NCBI RefSeq assembly: GCF_003337305.1
Contig: NZ_QPJO01000001.1
Coordinates: 310,001-374,000, forward strand
Direction of reading: 5' to 3'
Source: Winogradskyella arenosi
Lineage (GTDB): Bacteria; Bacteroidota; Bacteroidia; Flavobacteriales; Flavobacteriaceae
DNA: 64,000 bases
The position numbers and the translations under genes are program-made. The notes beneath the pieces were generated by a model. That model saw nothing but the letters and a program-made list of their open reading frames with translations. It did no database searches and was not told the origin of the DNA. Every line of letters begins with the position of its first letter. The first letter of the stretch is position 1. Positions 1 through 7,831 of this stretch are shown here, piece after piece.

Positions 1-437
1 GTGCCGTGTTTGGCTATTGGGTCGCCCACTGGTTAGACGCTTCAATTGCAGGATCTATAACCACGGTTCTTGGACTTGTGTTTTTACTAGTGTATTTATT
101 TGCTCCTACCAAAGGAATAATTGCCGTGATGTACCGAGAAAGACAACAGCAAATTGAAGTCTCTTTATTGACCTTTCTACTGCATTTAAAAAATCATGAT
201 GAACTTGAAGAGCGCCACGTCAACCACCTTTATGAACATATTAATTGGCAGAAGGTGCGTGCCAAAAGCGTTTTAGATTTAGCACAAAAGAACAATATGA
301 TCCGTCTGGATAAAAATATCGTGTCTTTAACTGAAAAAGGAGATCAATTTACCTCTAAAGCCATTGATTATATCATGACTAATGAAGATGCCCAAATTGA
401 AGATATGAAGGCCGATTTCTTTTTATTCCGAGGCTAA
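1..437 (+). CDS. Metal ABC transporter permease with C-terminal winged-helix-like domain (3' part)
   Basis: The reading frame is open at the left edge, so only the C-terminal ~144 residues are present. They hold a last transmembrane helix (SITTVLGLVFLLVYLFAP), a short KG-rich loop, and a ~100-residue charged cytoplasmic tail. The helix resembles the end of ABC-3 family permeases (ZnuB/MntB type), which move zinc, manganese or iron. The tail has the helix-rich look of a DtxR-like winged helix (LLHLKNHDELEERHVNHLYE, then LAQKNNMIRLDKNIVSLTEKG), as in Bacteroidota permeases fused to a repressor-like domain. Which metal it carries cannot be read here. The family call is fairly sure; the tail domain is inferred from pattern only. 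Confidence 0.72.
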   Translation, partial: AVFGYWVAHWLDASIAGSITTVLGLVFLLVYLFAPTKGIIAVMYRERQQQIEVSLLTFLLHLKNHDELEERHVNHLYEHINWQKVRAKSVLDLAQKNNMIRLDKNIVSLTEKGDQFTSKAIDYIMTNEDAQIEDMKADFFLFRG

Positions 438-499
438 TCGTATAAAATAATTGAAAGTATAATCCTTACAAAGCGACTGAGCTTCATATTTAAATTCTT

Positions 500-649
500 A
501 TGACAGTACTCAACTATATTACCGGAAAGAATGGCCTAATTATTCTAGGCTTTATTGTACTATGCGTTTATAGCTATAATAAATACCGCACACAACGTTA
601 CTTTAAGCATATAGAGAAACGACAAAAAGAAAAAGACAACAAGGCCTAA
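500..649 (+). CDS. Small single-pass membrane protein, 49 aa
   Basis: An ATG-started frame of 49 codons: a short N-terminus, one hydrophobic helix (GLIILGFIVLCVYSYN) and a strongly basic tail (KHIEKRQKEKDNKA), as expected of a positive-inside small membrane protein. It lies 62 bases after the metal permease on the same strand and ends just before the convergent TerB-DnaJ gene, so it may be the last gene of the permease operon. No family is recognised. The amino-acid pattern supports a real gene, but the function is unknown. Confidence 0.5.
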   Translation: MTVLNYITGKNGLIILGFIVLCVYSYNKYRTQRYFKHIEKRQKEKDNKA

Positions 650-669
650 ACCATCAGGCCCTGTAGCGC

Positions 670-1446
670 TTATTTAAAACCGCGCTCTTTCTGAATGTGC
701 TCATAAGACTCTTGTACCTGTCTAAATTTAGCTTCTGCACCTTCACGGTGTTCTTCACCTAAATGCCCCACACGGTCGGGATGGTATTTTTTTGCCATAG
801 CACGATAAGCTTTTTTAACCTCAGCATCAGAGACCGACTTATCAATTTCAAGAATTTTATAGGCATTATCGCTACTGTTATAAAACATCGCTTTTATACT
901 TTGATAATCGCGGTTGCTTATCCCTAAATAGCCTGAAATTGTAAAAATCTGCTGCAATTCATCTTCAGTTACCAAGCCATCCGCTTTTGCTATTCCGAAT
1001 AAGAAATGAAGCAATTGTAAACGCGACGCATGGTCCATCATTTGCTTTATCTGTAAACACACCTGACGGGTTGAAATCTCTTGCTTATTAATACGCTTAA
1101 ACAATTCAAAAGCCTTATTAGCTCTATCCTTACCATACATATTAGCAAACTGTTGACGTACAAAATCGAGCTCACGTTGGTCTTGCACACCATCAGCCTT
1201 AATCACCACCGAGGCTAAGATTAATAGACTTACTTCAAAATCCCCAGATTGTGTTCTTGGCTGTTGCCGTGTTCCTGTAGAACGATAAGGATCACTTTGC
1301 CTTCCCGTTTGACGATCACCAAGTAAAGGCGCACTTTTATCGGCAATATTATCAACAAAACTCCCTAAGGCTAATCCTATAATGGCGCCTATTGGACCTC
1401 CAAACGACCATCCAATTGCACCACCAATCCATTTTGCAAAACTCAT
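670..1446 (-). CDS. TerB and DnaJ domain protein (DjlA-like co-chaperone)
   Basis: 258 residues. The first ~32 are glycine-rich and hydrophobic, likely a membrane-inserting segment. A TerB-like helical domain spans about 70-185 and a J domain about 193-256, with the DnaK-stimulating HPD motif at 222-224 (KKYHPD). This order matches DjlA-type co-chaperones, which recruit DnaK to the inner membrane. A polar linker at 45-68 separates the membrane segment from TerB. The gene is convergent with the small membrane protein before it and stands alone. Client and regulation are unknown. Confidence 0.85.
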   Translation of the reverse strand: MSFAKWIGGAIGWSFGGPIGAIIGLALGSFVDNIADKSAPLLGDRQTGRQSDPYRSTGTRQQPRTQSGDFEVSLLILASVVIKADGVQDQRELDFVRQQFANMYGKDRANKAFELFKRINKQEISTRQVCLQIKQMMDHASRLQLLHFLFGIAKADGLVTEDELQQIFTISGYLGISNRDYQSIKAMFYNSSDNAYKILEIDKSVSDAEVKKAYRAMAKKYHPDRVGHLGEEHREGAEAKFRQVQESYEHIQKERGFK

Positions 1447-1511
1447 ATATTCTCTTTAATTTTTTAAGGCTGTAAATATACCACGAACCTATTAAAACGT
1501 TTGGTCTTTAA

Positions 1512-1724
1512 GTGAAAATTAGGATTTCAGAGACCACAAAATTTAGCTTTAAAAAGTATTCGCCTAACATTTACAACAGATTATTAGTAGAAGAGATTTA
1601 CAACTTGTTACGAAACAGACTTGAAATTATAGATTTTATTGAATTTAAAATTAAGATTTCAAAAAAACTAGAACGACCTTTTACGCTCTCCTGTTACAAT
1701 TCCCTTAAGCAAGCCGGTATCTGA
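1512..1724 (+). CDS. Small hypothetical ORF, 70 aa
   Basis: A GTG-started frame, divergent from the TerB-DnaJ gene and rich in Lys, Ile and Asn. Codon use is normal for the region, but no signal peptide, membrane helix or known motif is visible. There is no ATG alternative near the N-terminus and no clear promoter. It may be a real species-restricted small protein or chance coding in AT-rich DNA. Included only as a possibility. Confidence 0.25.
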   Translation: MKIRISETTKFSFKKYSPNIYNRLLVEEIYNLLRNRLEIIDFIEFKIKISKKLERPFTLSCYNSLKQAGI

Positions 1725-1836
1725 TGAAGGGTTTGTTTTACTTTTAGATAGTTAAGTTATCCCTAAGCGATAGTGTTCTACAATAGCACTATTTAATCTG
1801 CCTACTAAAGACTGTAGGCTGCCTATTAATTTTACT

Positions 1837-1844
1837 TATCTTTG
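1837..1844 (+). promoter_or_regulatory. -7 promoter element of the bacilliredoxin gene
   Basis: TATCTTTG fits the Bacteroidota -7 consensus TAnnTTTG and lies 33 bases before the ATG at 1878. No convincing -33 TTG is seen at the usual distance, so only the -7 element is called. Confidence 0.5.
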
Positions 1845-1877
1845 CATTTCAATTGAGATTAATTAAAATTAAAAAAT

Positions 1878-2291
1878 ATGTATCCAGCAGAATTAGTAAA
1901 ACCAATGCGTGAGGATTTAACCAACGTCGGTTTTGAAGAATTACACACTACAGAAGCTGTAGATAACGCGATTGCAAAAGAAGGAACAACCTTAGTGGTG
2001 GTAAATTCGGTTTGTGGTTGTGCCGCTGCCAATGCTAGACCTGGCGCTCGTATGAGTATTCAGAATGAAAAAAGACCGTCTCATTTAGTGACTGTTTTTG
2101 CTGGTGTAGACAAAGAGGCTACCAATAAAGCAAGAGAATACATGATTCCTTTCCCTCCTAGCTCGCCATGTATGGCTTTGTTTAAGGATGGCGAATTGGT
2201 ACACATGTTAGAGCGTCACCATATTGAAGGGCGTCCTGCAGAATTAATCGCAGAAAACCTTAAAGATGCTTATAACGAGCACTGCTCTTAA
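1878..2291 (+). CDS. BrxA/BrxB family bacilliredoxin
   Basis: 137 residues, full length for the YphP/YqiW (formerly DUF1094) family. Bacilliredoxins remove bacillithiol from S-bacillithiolated cytosolic proteins after oxidative stress. The thioredoxin-like fold carries the diagnostic Cys-Gly-Cys motif (C46-G47-C48, in NSVCGCAAANARPG), and the PPSSPC segment near residue 100 is also family-typical. The gene has its own -7 element upstream and a strong terminator downstream, so it is probably monocistronic. BrxA and BrxB cannot be told apart here. Confidence 0.9.
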   Translation: MYPAELVKPMREDLTNVGFEELHTTEAVDNAIAKEGTTLVVVNSVCGCAAANARPGARMSIQNEKRPSHLVTVFAGVDKEATNKAREYMIPFPPSSPCMALFKDGELVHMLERHHIEGRPAELIAENLKDAYNEHCS

Positions 2292-2312
2292 GCACTAGCT
2301 TTTACAAGACTT

Positions 2313-2341
2313 AAAAACCACGATATTATCGTGGTTTTTTT
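2313..2341 (+). terminator. Rho-independent terminator after the bacilliredoxin gene
   Basis: A perfect hairpin AAAACCACGATA / TATCGTGGTTTT with an almost absent loop, running into a T tract, 21 bases after the stop codon. Confidence 0.85.
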
Positions 2342-2384
2342 ATTTTAAGACCGTCTTACGTTCTATCTTAGTAAAAACGTTTTT

Positions 2385-2780
2385 ATGCAGTTTCGTTATC
2401 TCATTTTTCTATGGCTTGCGCTCCTCTTGGTCACGGCTTGTACCGATGAAAACCATGATGATCATATGAACTGCACATCACTACTACAAGATTTAGTGGA
2501 GCAAAAAGCCTTTATAGAAAGCTATGCTCGCAGCGCTATTTGTAGCGATGAATTTGAATGCCGTTACCTCCCCTTTGGGTCAAAACCTTGCGGTGGCCCT
2601 TGGTCTTACTTAATCTACACCACTTCTATAGACACGTTAGAATTGGAGAATCTAGTTAACACCTACAATGAAAAACAGGCTGAATACAACTTAAACTGTG
2701 GGGCTATATCCGATTGTTCTGTGGCTATACCGCCCATAGGCTTTAACTGCGAAGACCAAGAGTGTATTCCTATTTTTTAG
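2385..2780 (+). CDS. Cysteine-rich lipoprotein, function unknown
   Basis: 131 residues. A hydrophobic signal segment ends in a lipobox (LLLVTAC, cysteine at about 19), so the protein should be lipid-anchored. The mature part has eight more cysteines in pairs, including a conserved-looking block (FGSKPCGGPWSYLIY) and a C-terminal CxxQxC-like end (CEDQECIPIF), suggesting a small disulfide-stabilised domain. This layout recurs in uncharacterised lipoproteins of many bacteria, but no function is known. It sits alone between a terminator and the plsC promoter. Confidence 0.75.
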   Translation: MQFRYLIFLWLALLLVTACTDENHDDHMNCTSLLQDLVEQKAFIESYARSAICSDEFECRYLPFGSKPCGGPWSYLIYTTSIDTLELENLVNTYNEKQAEYNLNCGAISDCSVAIPPIGFNCEDQECIPIF

Positions 2781-2804
2781 TACCTGCAACATTAAGATTT
2801 TGAT

Positions 2805-2812
2805 TATTTTTG
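2805..2812 (+). promoter_or_regulatory. -7 promoter element before plsC
   Basis: TATTTTTG matches TAnnTTTG and lies 11-20 bases before the possible starts TTG 2823 and GTG 2832. This implies a very short leader. No clear -33 element was found. Confidence 0.4.
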
Positions 2813-2822
2813 TTTCAATAAA

Positions 2823-3569
2823 TTGAATACTGTGCGAAAATTATTAGCCTACCCGCTTTCTGTTATATTTTATTTATGCTTCGGTTTAACCTTGGTCATA
2901 TTCCACCCGATACAATGGTTAAGTTATAATCTATTTGGGTATGAAGCCTTAAAAAAAACGGTAGACGCCTTACAGTTTTTTATAATGCGCTGTCTTAATC
3001 TCTTAGGCACAAGAATTTCGTTTTACAACCCTTACGAGATCAGCACCGAGCGCCCTATTATTATTGTATCTAACCACCAAAGCATGTTTGATATCTCCCC
3101 AATCATGTGGTATTTACGAAAGCATCACGTAAAATTTGTCTCTAAAAAAGAGCTAGGAAAAGGCATTCCTAGTGTCTCATATAACTTAAGACATGGCGGC
3201 TCTGTATTAATAGACCGAAAAAATGCCCGACAGTCTTTATCCGCTATGATGACCTTTGGAACTTATATAGAAAACACCAAACGTGCCGCTGTTATTTTTC
3301 CTGAAGGCACACGAAGTAAAGACGGTAAACCCAAGCCATTTAAGACCAAAGGGCTAGAAATGCTCCTTAAAAAAGTCCCTTCTGCACTTATCGTTCCGGT
3401 CACCGTTAACAATTCTTGGAAAATGCTACGCTATGGTAATTTTCCAATGGGTATAGGAAATCATATGACTTTTACTGTTCATAAGCCCCTAGAAATTGTT
3501 AACTTTACAGATAAGTCCGAATTAATTCAGCAAGTTGAAAACACAATTGTTGGAGCCATTGAACTATAA
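2823..3569 (+). CDS. plsC: 1-acyl-sn-glycerol-3-phosphate acyltransferase (PlsC family)
   Basis: 248 residues with an N-terminal membrane helix (about 8-30). The acyltransferase motifs are intact: NHQSMFD (H85, D90; the NHx4D catalytic pair) and FPEGTRS (159-165; glycerophosphate binding). It should acylate lysophosphatidate to phosphatidate at the inner membrane. The start is either TTG 2823 or GTG 2832, with no ATG or clear ribosome site to decide. It is followed 21 bases later by an acyl-ACP desaturase, so the pair couples fatty-acid modification with phospholipid assembly. Confidence 0.88.
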   Translation: MNTVRKLLAYPLSVIFYLCFGLTLVIFHPIQWLSYNLFGYEALKKTVDALQFFIMRCLNLLGTRISFYNPYEISTERPIIIVSNHQSMFDISPIMWYLRKHHVKFVSKKELGKGIPSVSYNLRHGGSVLIDRKNARQSLSAMMTFGTYIENTKRAAVIFPEGTRSKDGKPKPFKTKGLEMLLKKVPSALIVPVTVNNSWKMLRYGNFPMGIGNHMTFTVHKPLEIVNFTDKSELIQQVENTIVGAIEL

Positions 3570-3590
3570 TCATCTAAAAAATCACAAAAG

Positions 3591-4571
3591 ATGTCATTAA
3601 AAAACGTAAGATTAGAGGTCATGAAACATCTTGAAAAAGATGTCGATTCTCTTATAGAAAAATATTTAATTCCTGTTGAAAAAATCTGGCAACCCACAGA
3701 TTTCTTGCCCGATTCTACAAAAGATACATTTTTTGAAGAGGTCAGAGAAATTAGAGAACTTTCTAAAGAGCTTCCTTATGATTTCTGGGTGGTTTTAGTC
3801 GGTGATATGATTACTGAAGAAGCCCTCCCAACTTACGAATCTTGGTTAATGGATGTTGAAGGTGTAGACCAGGTAGAAAATAATGGTTGGTCCACTTGGA
3901 TCCGTCATTGGACAGGAGAAGAAAACAGACATGGTGATGTTTTAAATAAATTTTTATACTTATCCGGACGAGTAAATATGCGCGAAGTTGAAAAAACTAC
4001 GCAATATTTAATTAACGACGGATTTGATATTGGAACGGGTAGAGATCCTTACAAAAACTTTGTATACACAAGTTTCCAAGAGTTAGCCACTTATATTTCT
4101 CATAACCGTGTGGCTAAGATTGCCAAGCAAAAAGGCAACAAACAACTGGCTAAAATGTGTAAAATTATCTCTGGTGATGAGATGCGTCACCACCACGCCT
4201 ACTCTGAATTTGTAGAGCGTATTTTTGCCGTAGATCCAAGCCAAATGATGATGGCGTTTTACGATATGATGAAGCGTAAAATTGCGATGCCGGCCCATTT
4301 CTTAAGAGAATCTGGTGAGAGTATTGGTACCGCTTTTGAAGAATTTTCTAATACAGCACAACGTATTGGTGTGTATACGTCGAATGATTACGTAGACATC
4401 TTACAGAAACTTTTAGACCGTTGGGAAATTGATAAAATTACCGGACTTACAGACGAAGCTGAAAAAGCTCGCGATTACCTTATGAAATTACCGCCGCGTA
4501 TGTATCGTTTATCGGAACGTATGAAAATCCCAGAAAACTCGTATCAATTTAAGTGGGTAGATCCTGCATAA
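3591..4571 (+). CDS. Acyl-ACP desaturase, ferritin-like diiron type
   Basis: 326 residues of the stearoyl-ACP desaturase family, which inserts a double bond into ACP-bound fatty acids using O2 and ferredoxin. The two diiron EExxH-type signatures are present: EENRHG (110-115) and DEMRHH (196-201). Additional glutamates that fit iron ligands lie in TEEALP (~75-80) and FQELAT (~162-167). No membrane segment is seen, so the enzyme is soluble. It is co-directional with plsC (21 bases upstream) and the HD hydrolase (9 bases downstream), probably one operon controlling membrane fluidity. Confidence 0.9.
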   Translation: MSLKNVRLEVMKHLEKDVDSLIEKYLIPVEKIWQPTDFLPDSTKDTFFEEVREIRELSKELPYDFWVVLVGDMITEEALPTYESWLMDVEGVDQVENNGWSTWIRHWTGEENRHGDVLNKFLYLSGRVNMREVEKTTQYLINDGFDIGTGRDPYKNFVYTSFQELATYISHNRVAKIAKQKGNKQLAKMCKIISGDEMRHHHAYSEFVERIFAVDPSQMMMAFYDMMKRKIAMPAHFLRESGESIGTAFEEFSNTAQRIGVYTSNDYVDILQKLLDRWEIDKITGLTDEAEKARDYLMKLPPRMYRLSERMKIPENSYQFKWVDPA

Positions 4572-4580
4572 GCATCACGG

Positions 4581-5243
4581 ATGAATACAGACAAAGCGCT
4601 TATTGAAGCCACGATTAATTTTGTAAAAACCGAATTAAAACATGCCGAAGGTGGCCACGATTGGTTTCATATAGAGCGTGTTTATAAGAATAGTTTGCTC
4701 ATTGCCCAATATGAAGCGGTTAACCTAACTACAGTAGCTTTGGCTGCTTTACTTCATGATATTGCAGATCCTAAATTTCATAATGGTGATGAAACGTTAG
4801 GTGCAGCGGTGGCACGTACTTTTCTAAAAACACAAAACGTTGATGAAGATATGATTGTGCATGTGACAAATATTATAGATCACATGTCTTTTAAAAATTC
4901 TTTTGATACGGACAAGAACGCCTTTAGTTCTAAAGAAATGGAGGTTGTACAAGATGCCGATCGCTTAGATGCCATTGGCGCCATAGGGATAGCCCGTTGT
5001 TTTAATTATGGTGGATTTAAAAACAGAGCGCTTTACAATCCTGAAATTGAACCTAACCTTAATATGAGTAAATCTGAATATAAAAATTCTGATGCTCCAA
5101 CCCTTAACCATTTTTACGAAAAACTACTGTTGCTTAAAGACCAAATGAATACCAAAACAGGGCAACAAATTGCCTTAGAACGCCACCATTATATGGAAGG
5201 CTTTTTAAATCAGTTTTTGGCAGAATGGGAAGGTAAAAAATAA
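4581..5243 (+). CDS. HD domain phosphohydrolase (YedJ/YpgQ-like)
   Basis: 220 residues. The metal-binding HD residues are visible: H26-D27 in GGHDWFHIERVY, H59-D60 in LLHDIADPKF, and D125/D130 in QDADRLDAIGAIG. This pattern is typical of the YedJ/YpgQ group, of which some members hydrolyse (d)NTPs. The substrate here is unknown. It starts 9 bases after the desaturase and is the last gene of that run, ending at a strong bidirectional terminator. Confidence 0.82.
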   Translation: MNTDKALIEATINFVKTELKHAEGGHDWFHIERVYKNSLLIAQYEAVNLTTVALAALLHDIADPKFHNGDETLGAAVARTFLKTQNVDEDMIVHVTNIIDHMSFKNSFDTDKNAFSSKEMEVVQDADRLDAIGAIGIARCFNYGGFKNRALYNPEIEPNLNMSKSEYKNSDAPTLNHFYEKLLLLKDQMNTKTGQQIALERHHYMEGFLNQFLAEWEGKK

Positions 5244-5280
5244 AAAAGTGCGATTTTGACATGTCAAAATCGCACTTTTT
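5243..5280. terminator. Bidirectional Rho-independent terminator
   Basis: A perfect 38-base palindrome with 19-base arms, beginning AAAAAGTGCGATTTTGACA. It has A/T tracts at both ends and lies between the convergent HD hydrolase and the small minus-strand gene. Confidence 0.9.
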
Positions 5281-5282
5281 GT

Positions 5283-5456
5283 TTAACTCTCTCGCGCGAC
5301 TTCTAAGGCGGTTAATTTATATTCTATTTTTGCCATCTCTTCGCCATAATGTATCACTTCATCTGCAGTGAGATTTTGACGAGAATTAACAGCAGCCAAA
5401 ATAGCCTCGCCTTGCTTTGTATAATACGCTATTGCGTTTTCAATTTTATCATCCAT
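5283..5456 (-). CDS. Small acidic helical protein, 57 aa, downstream of AraC regulator
   Basis: A 57-codon ATG frame on the minus strand, 15 bases after the stop of the AraC regulator and ending at the shared terminator, so probably its operon partner. The protein is predicted mostly helical and acidic (MDDKIENAIAYYTKQGEAIL, later DEVIHYGEEMAKIEYKL), with no signal peptide. No family is recognised. Its position suggests co-expression with the regulator, but nothing shows whether it modulates it. Confidence 0.6.
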   Translation of the reverse strand: MDDKIENAIAYYTKQGEAILAAVNSRQNLTADEVIHYGEEMAKIEYKLTALEVARES

Positions 5457-5471
5457 AGCGATGCTGTCTTT

Positions 5472-6350
5472 TTACTGTACCATTAACTTCAGTTCTCCTC
5501 GATATTTAGAGGCACTTTTACCTGTAAACTCTTTAAAGAGTTTATTGAAATGCGAAAAGTTATTAAATCCACATTCAAAACTTATATCAGCAATACTCAT
5601 TTGACTTTCAGATAAGAGTTTTGTAGCATGTACCACACGGTATTCATTAACTAACTTAGTAAATGTTTTCCCAGTAACCTTTTTAAAGTAACGGCAAAAG
5701 GCCGGCACCGTCATACTTACTTTATCCGCAATTTCATCTAAACTGATATGCTCTTTAAAATTCTGGTTTACATGTTTAAAGATAATATCAATCTTAGCAC
5801 TATCTTGAGGTTCTGTTTCAAAAGCAAAACCATCTGCATTTAGTATGGTATAATCCTCAGATTTTGCCAATCCATGTAATACCTCTAAAAGGATCAGTAT
5901 TCGTTTAAAACCAGTTTTCTCATTGAGTCTTTCAATTTTCTTACCGAGTTTTAATTTGGTCTTTACACCAAATAAAATGCCTTTCTTAGAAAGTTCAAAC
6001 AACTTATTAATCGCTTCCATTTCAGGAATATCAAAGAAATGATCACCTAAAAATTCAGGTCTAAACTGCACTAATGTTTCAGAACCATTAATGGTTAAAC
6101 GGTCTGTAAACCCATTATGAGGCAAATTAGAACCTATTAATAATAACTGGCTATTATTAAAATAAGACAGGTGATTACCGATATGGCGTTTACCTTGTCC
6201 TTTATTAACATATACCAATTCAATCTCTGGGTGAAAGTGCCAATAGGGCTTCACCTCTTTTTTATACGCATCTATTTGATGCTTTCGTACCAAAATAGAG
6301 CTACCAAATTCTGGACTTATTTTCTCTAACGTAGGCTTTCTTGTATTCAT
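5472..6350 (-). CDS. AraC family transcriptional regulator with cupin sensor domain
   Basis: 292 residues. The N-terminal ~110 hold a cupin-like sensor (YWHFHPEIELVYV, metal/ligand-type histidines). The C-terminal ~100 form the double helix-turn-helix AraC domain (DEIADKVSMTVPAFCRYFKK, then SIADISFECGFNNFSHFNKLFKEFTG). The gene is divergent from the first of three secreted-protein paralogues, whose promoters share a dyad, making it the obvious candidate regulator (inference). Its own -7 element, TAACTTTG on the minus strand (6367-6374), abuts the conserved block at 6390, so autoregulation is possible. The ligand is unknown. Confidence 0.88.
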   Translation of the reverse strand: MNTRKPTLEKISPEFGSSILVRKHQIDAYKKEVKPYWHFHPEIELVYVNKGQGKRHIGNHLSYFNNSQLLLIGSNLPHNGFTDRLTINGSETLVQFRPEFLGDHFFDIPEMEAINKLFELSKKGILFGVKTKLKLGKKIERLNEKTGFKRILILLEVLHGLAKSEDYTILNADGFAFETEPQDSAKIDIIFKHVNQNFKEHISLDEIADKVSMTVPAFCRYFKKVTGKTFTKLVNEYRVVHATKLLSESQMSIADISFECGFNNFSHFNKLFKEFTGKSASKYRGELKLMVQ

Positions 6351-6366
6351 AGTCTAATAATTACGG

Positions 6367-6374
6367 CAAAGTTA
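6367..6374 (-). promoter_or_regulatory. -7 promoter element of the AraC gene
   Basis: On the minus strand this reads TAACTTTG, fitting TAnnTTTG, 16 bases before the AraC ATG. No good -33 TTG is present at the normal spacing, which would fit an activated or weak promoter. Confidence 0.4.
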
Positions 6375-6389
6375 AATCTATTCAAAATG

Positions 6390-6523
6390 AAAACCTATAG
6401 AAGATTACCAATAATATATACATAATTATCCTAATATCTCATTTATAACCCCTATTAGGTTAATTATGTATATAAACATGCCAAAATCCTTGTTTTACAT
6501 AACCTAAACCCACTCTATCTTTG
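6390..6523 (+). promoter_or_regulatory. Conserved promoter/operator block, copy 1
   Basis: First of three collinear, gap-free copies. It contains AAAACCTAT, AGATTACCA, a dyad ATTATCC (6425-6431) - 26 bases - GGTTAAT (6458-6464), then TTG (6490-6492) - 23 bases - TATCTTTG (6516-6523). In this copy the dyad extends to a 20-base inverted repeat with one mismatch (6420-6472 region). The transcription start should lie near 6530, giving a ~90-base leader before ATG 6617. Confidence 0.75.
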
Positions 6524-6616
6524 TCATGTTGAAACATCTTAACTAAATGTTTAATAGTCAGTTATAACTCAAAACATCTTTTTAAGATTCAGCTTAACCC
6601 AAAAAAAAGGAACATT

Positions 6617-7174
6617 ATGAAAACATTATTCAAAAACATTTTAGTATTAGCAGTGATGTTAGGAACATTCACAAGCTACGCCAACACAACATTAGAGGCC
6701 GTACCAAGTTTTAATGATGTGAAAAAAGGAAATTCAATTACCGTAACAGATGCGGAAGGTGCTGTTGTATTTAGCGGATTGGTCAATTTTGATGGGGACA
6801 TTAATACCTTATACGATTTCTCTCAGCTTCATGATGGTGTCTATGTTATAGAAATAAATAAAGCTTTTGAAATTGAAGTTAATACTGTTGAGATTAAAAA
6901 CCACCAGGTTAACTTTATTAACCAAAAAAGTGAAAAGATCTTTAAGCCGGTATTTAGAATTGAAAACGACCGTGTGATCATTTCAAAATTAGCATTAAAC
7001 ACTAATGAAATGGAAGTGCAACTGTATTTTGAAAATGAATTAATATATAATGAAATCGTTAATGGCGATGATATTATTAATAGAGTTTACAAACTTGATA
7101 AAACTATTAAGGGCAACTATACCGCTGTGGTAAAATCTAACTACCGTCAATACGTAGAAACATTCCAACTATAG
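6617..7174 (+). CDS. Secreted beta-rich protein, paralogue 1 of 3
   Basis: 185 residues with a signal peptide (cleavage near SYA-NTT, residue 22-23). The ~163-residue mature part appears to be two similar beta-sandwich modules. The first has SITVTDAEGAVVFSG ... DFSQLHDGVYVIEI and the second VQLYFENELIYNEIV ... IKGNYTAVVKS. Both resemble the pattern of DUF3244-like domains and T9SS sorting domains (x-V-Y-D-x-x-G ... L-x-x-G-x-Y), yet no effector domain is attached. It is ~92% identical to paralogue 2. The promoter block and 3' hairpin are shared with the other copies. Location is probably periplasmic or surface; function unknown. Confidence 0.85.
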   Translation: MKTLFKNILVLAVMLGTFTSYANTTLEAVPSFNDVKKGNSITVTDAEGAVVFSGLVNFDGDINTLYDFSQLHDGVYVIEINKAFEIEVNTVEIKNHQVNFINQKSEKIFKPVFRIENDRVIISKLALNTNEMEVQLYFENELIYNEIVNGDDIINRVYKLDKTIKGNYTAVVKSNYRQYVETFQL

Positions 7175-7600
7175 AGATTGTTGTTTATAAATAAGTTTAT
7201 ATTGCTGAAAGTGGGCTCCTAAGAGCTCACTTTTTTTATACACCTATTTGGCGCTTTAGGATTAAAGATCGCGAAAGCCCCGAAGCCTGTGATTAGATAC
7301 TTCTATATAGTATAATCAGAAATCAGTATTAAACTTCCTCCTCCTAGTCCTTATTATAAGCGTCCTTATAATATGGTCGCTATTTCACAGCTATTCACCG
7401 CGTTTGGCATCCCCTTTATATTAAAGACGTCTTTCACGTTTTATTACATCCTTATAAATACAATAGATCTATAAAGAATAAATCGATTAGGCTTATAACT
7501 CCAAATTTCTACACATCTTAACCTAAAGAGTAACTTATATAAAACTCACAGTTCTATATAAAACAATTGAATGCACTACTGTAGGAAAGCTGAAAATATC
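7175..7600. other. Non-coding spacer between paralogues 1 and 2
   Basis: It holds a conserved post-stop segment (AGATTGTTGTTTATA, also found after copies 2 and 3) and a terminator at 7208-7237. About 360 bases follow in which no convincing gene, RNA or repeat is seen; this part does not match the second spacer. A 60-codon frame starting at 7571 overlaps the promoter block and is not considered real. Confidence 0.5.
7208..7237 (+). terminator. Terminator of paralogue 1
   Basis: Hairpin AAAGTGgGCTC-ctaa-GAGCtCACTTT followed by a T run. Confidence 0.8.
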
Positions 7601-7734
7601 AAAACCTATGGCAGATTACCACCAATATATACTATATTAACCCGATATATAAACCACATACATCAATGGGTTAATTATGTATATAATTGTGCCAAAATGC
7701 TTGTTTTCTTGCATCTAAACCCACTCTATCTTTG
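7601..7734 (+). promoter_or_regulatory. Conserved promoter/operator block, copy 2
   Basis: Collinear with copy 1: AAAACCTAT, AGATTACCA, dyad ATTAACC (7636-7642) - 26 bases - GGTTAAT (7669-7675), TTG (7701-7703) - 23 bases - TATCTTTG (7727-7734). The leader to ATG 7832 is ~90 bases. It keeps the small AAACATC...ATGTTT hairpin also seen in copy 1. Confidence 0.75.
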
Positions 7735-7831
7735 CCGTGTTGAAACATCTTAATTAAATGTTTAAAAGCAAATTATAAATCAAAACCCAAGTTTTTTTTA
7801 AGATTCAACATAACTCAAAAAAAGAAAAATT

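Noticed and set aside
4083..4298. Minus-strand ORF inside the desaturase gene
   Set aside because: It is a shadow of a strongly conserved plus-strand gene with no homology of its own. Similar shadows within hemA, trkH, PBP1A and others were ignored.
7571..7753. 60-codon ORF upstream of paralogue 2
   Set aside because: It covers the conserved promoter/operator block; conservation there follows DNA boxes and spacing, not codons.
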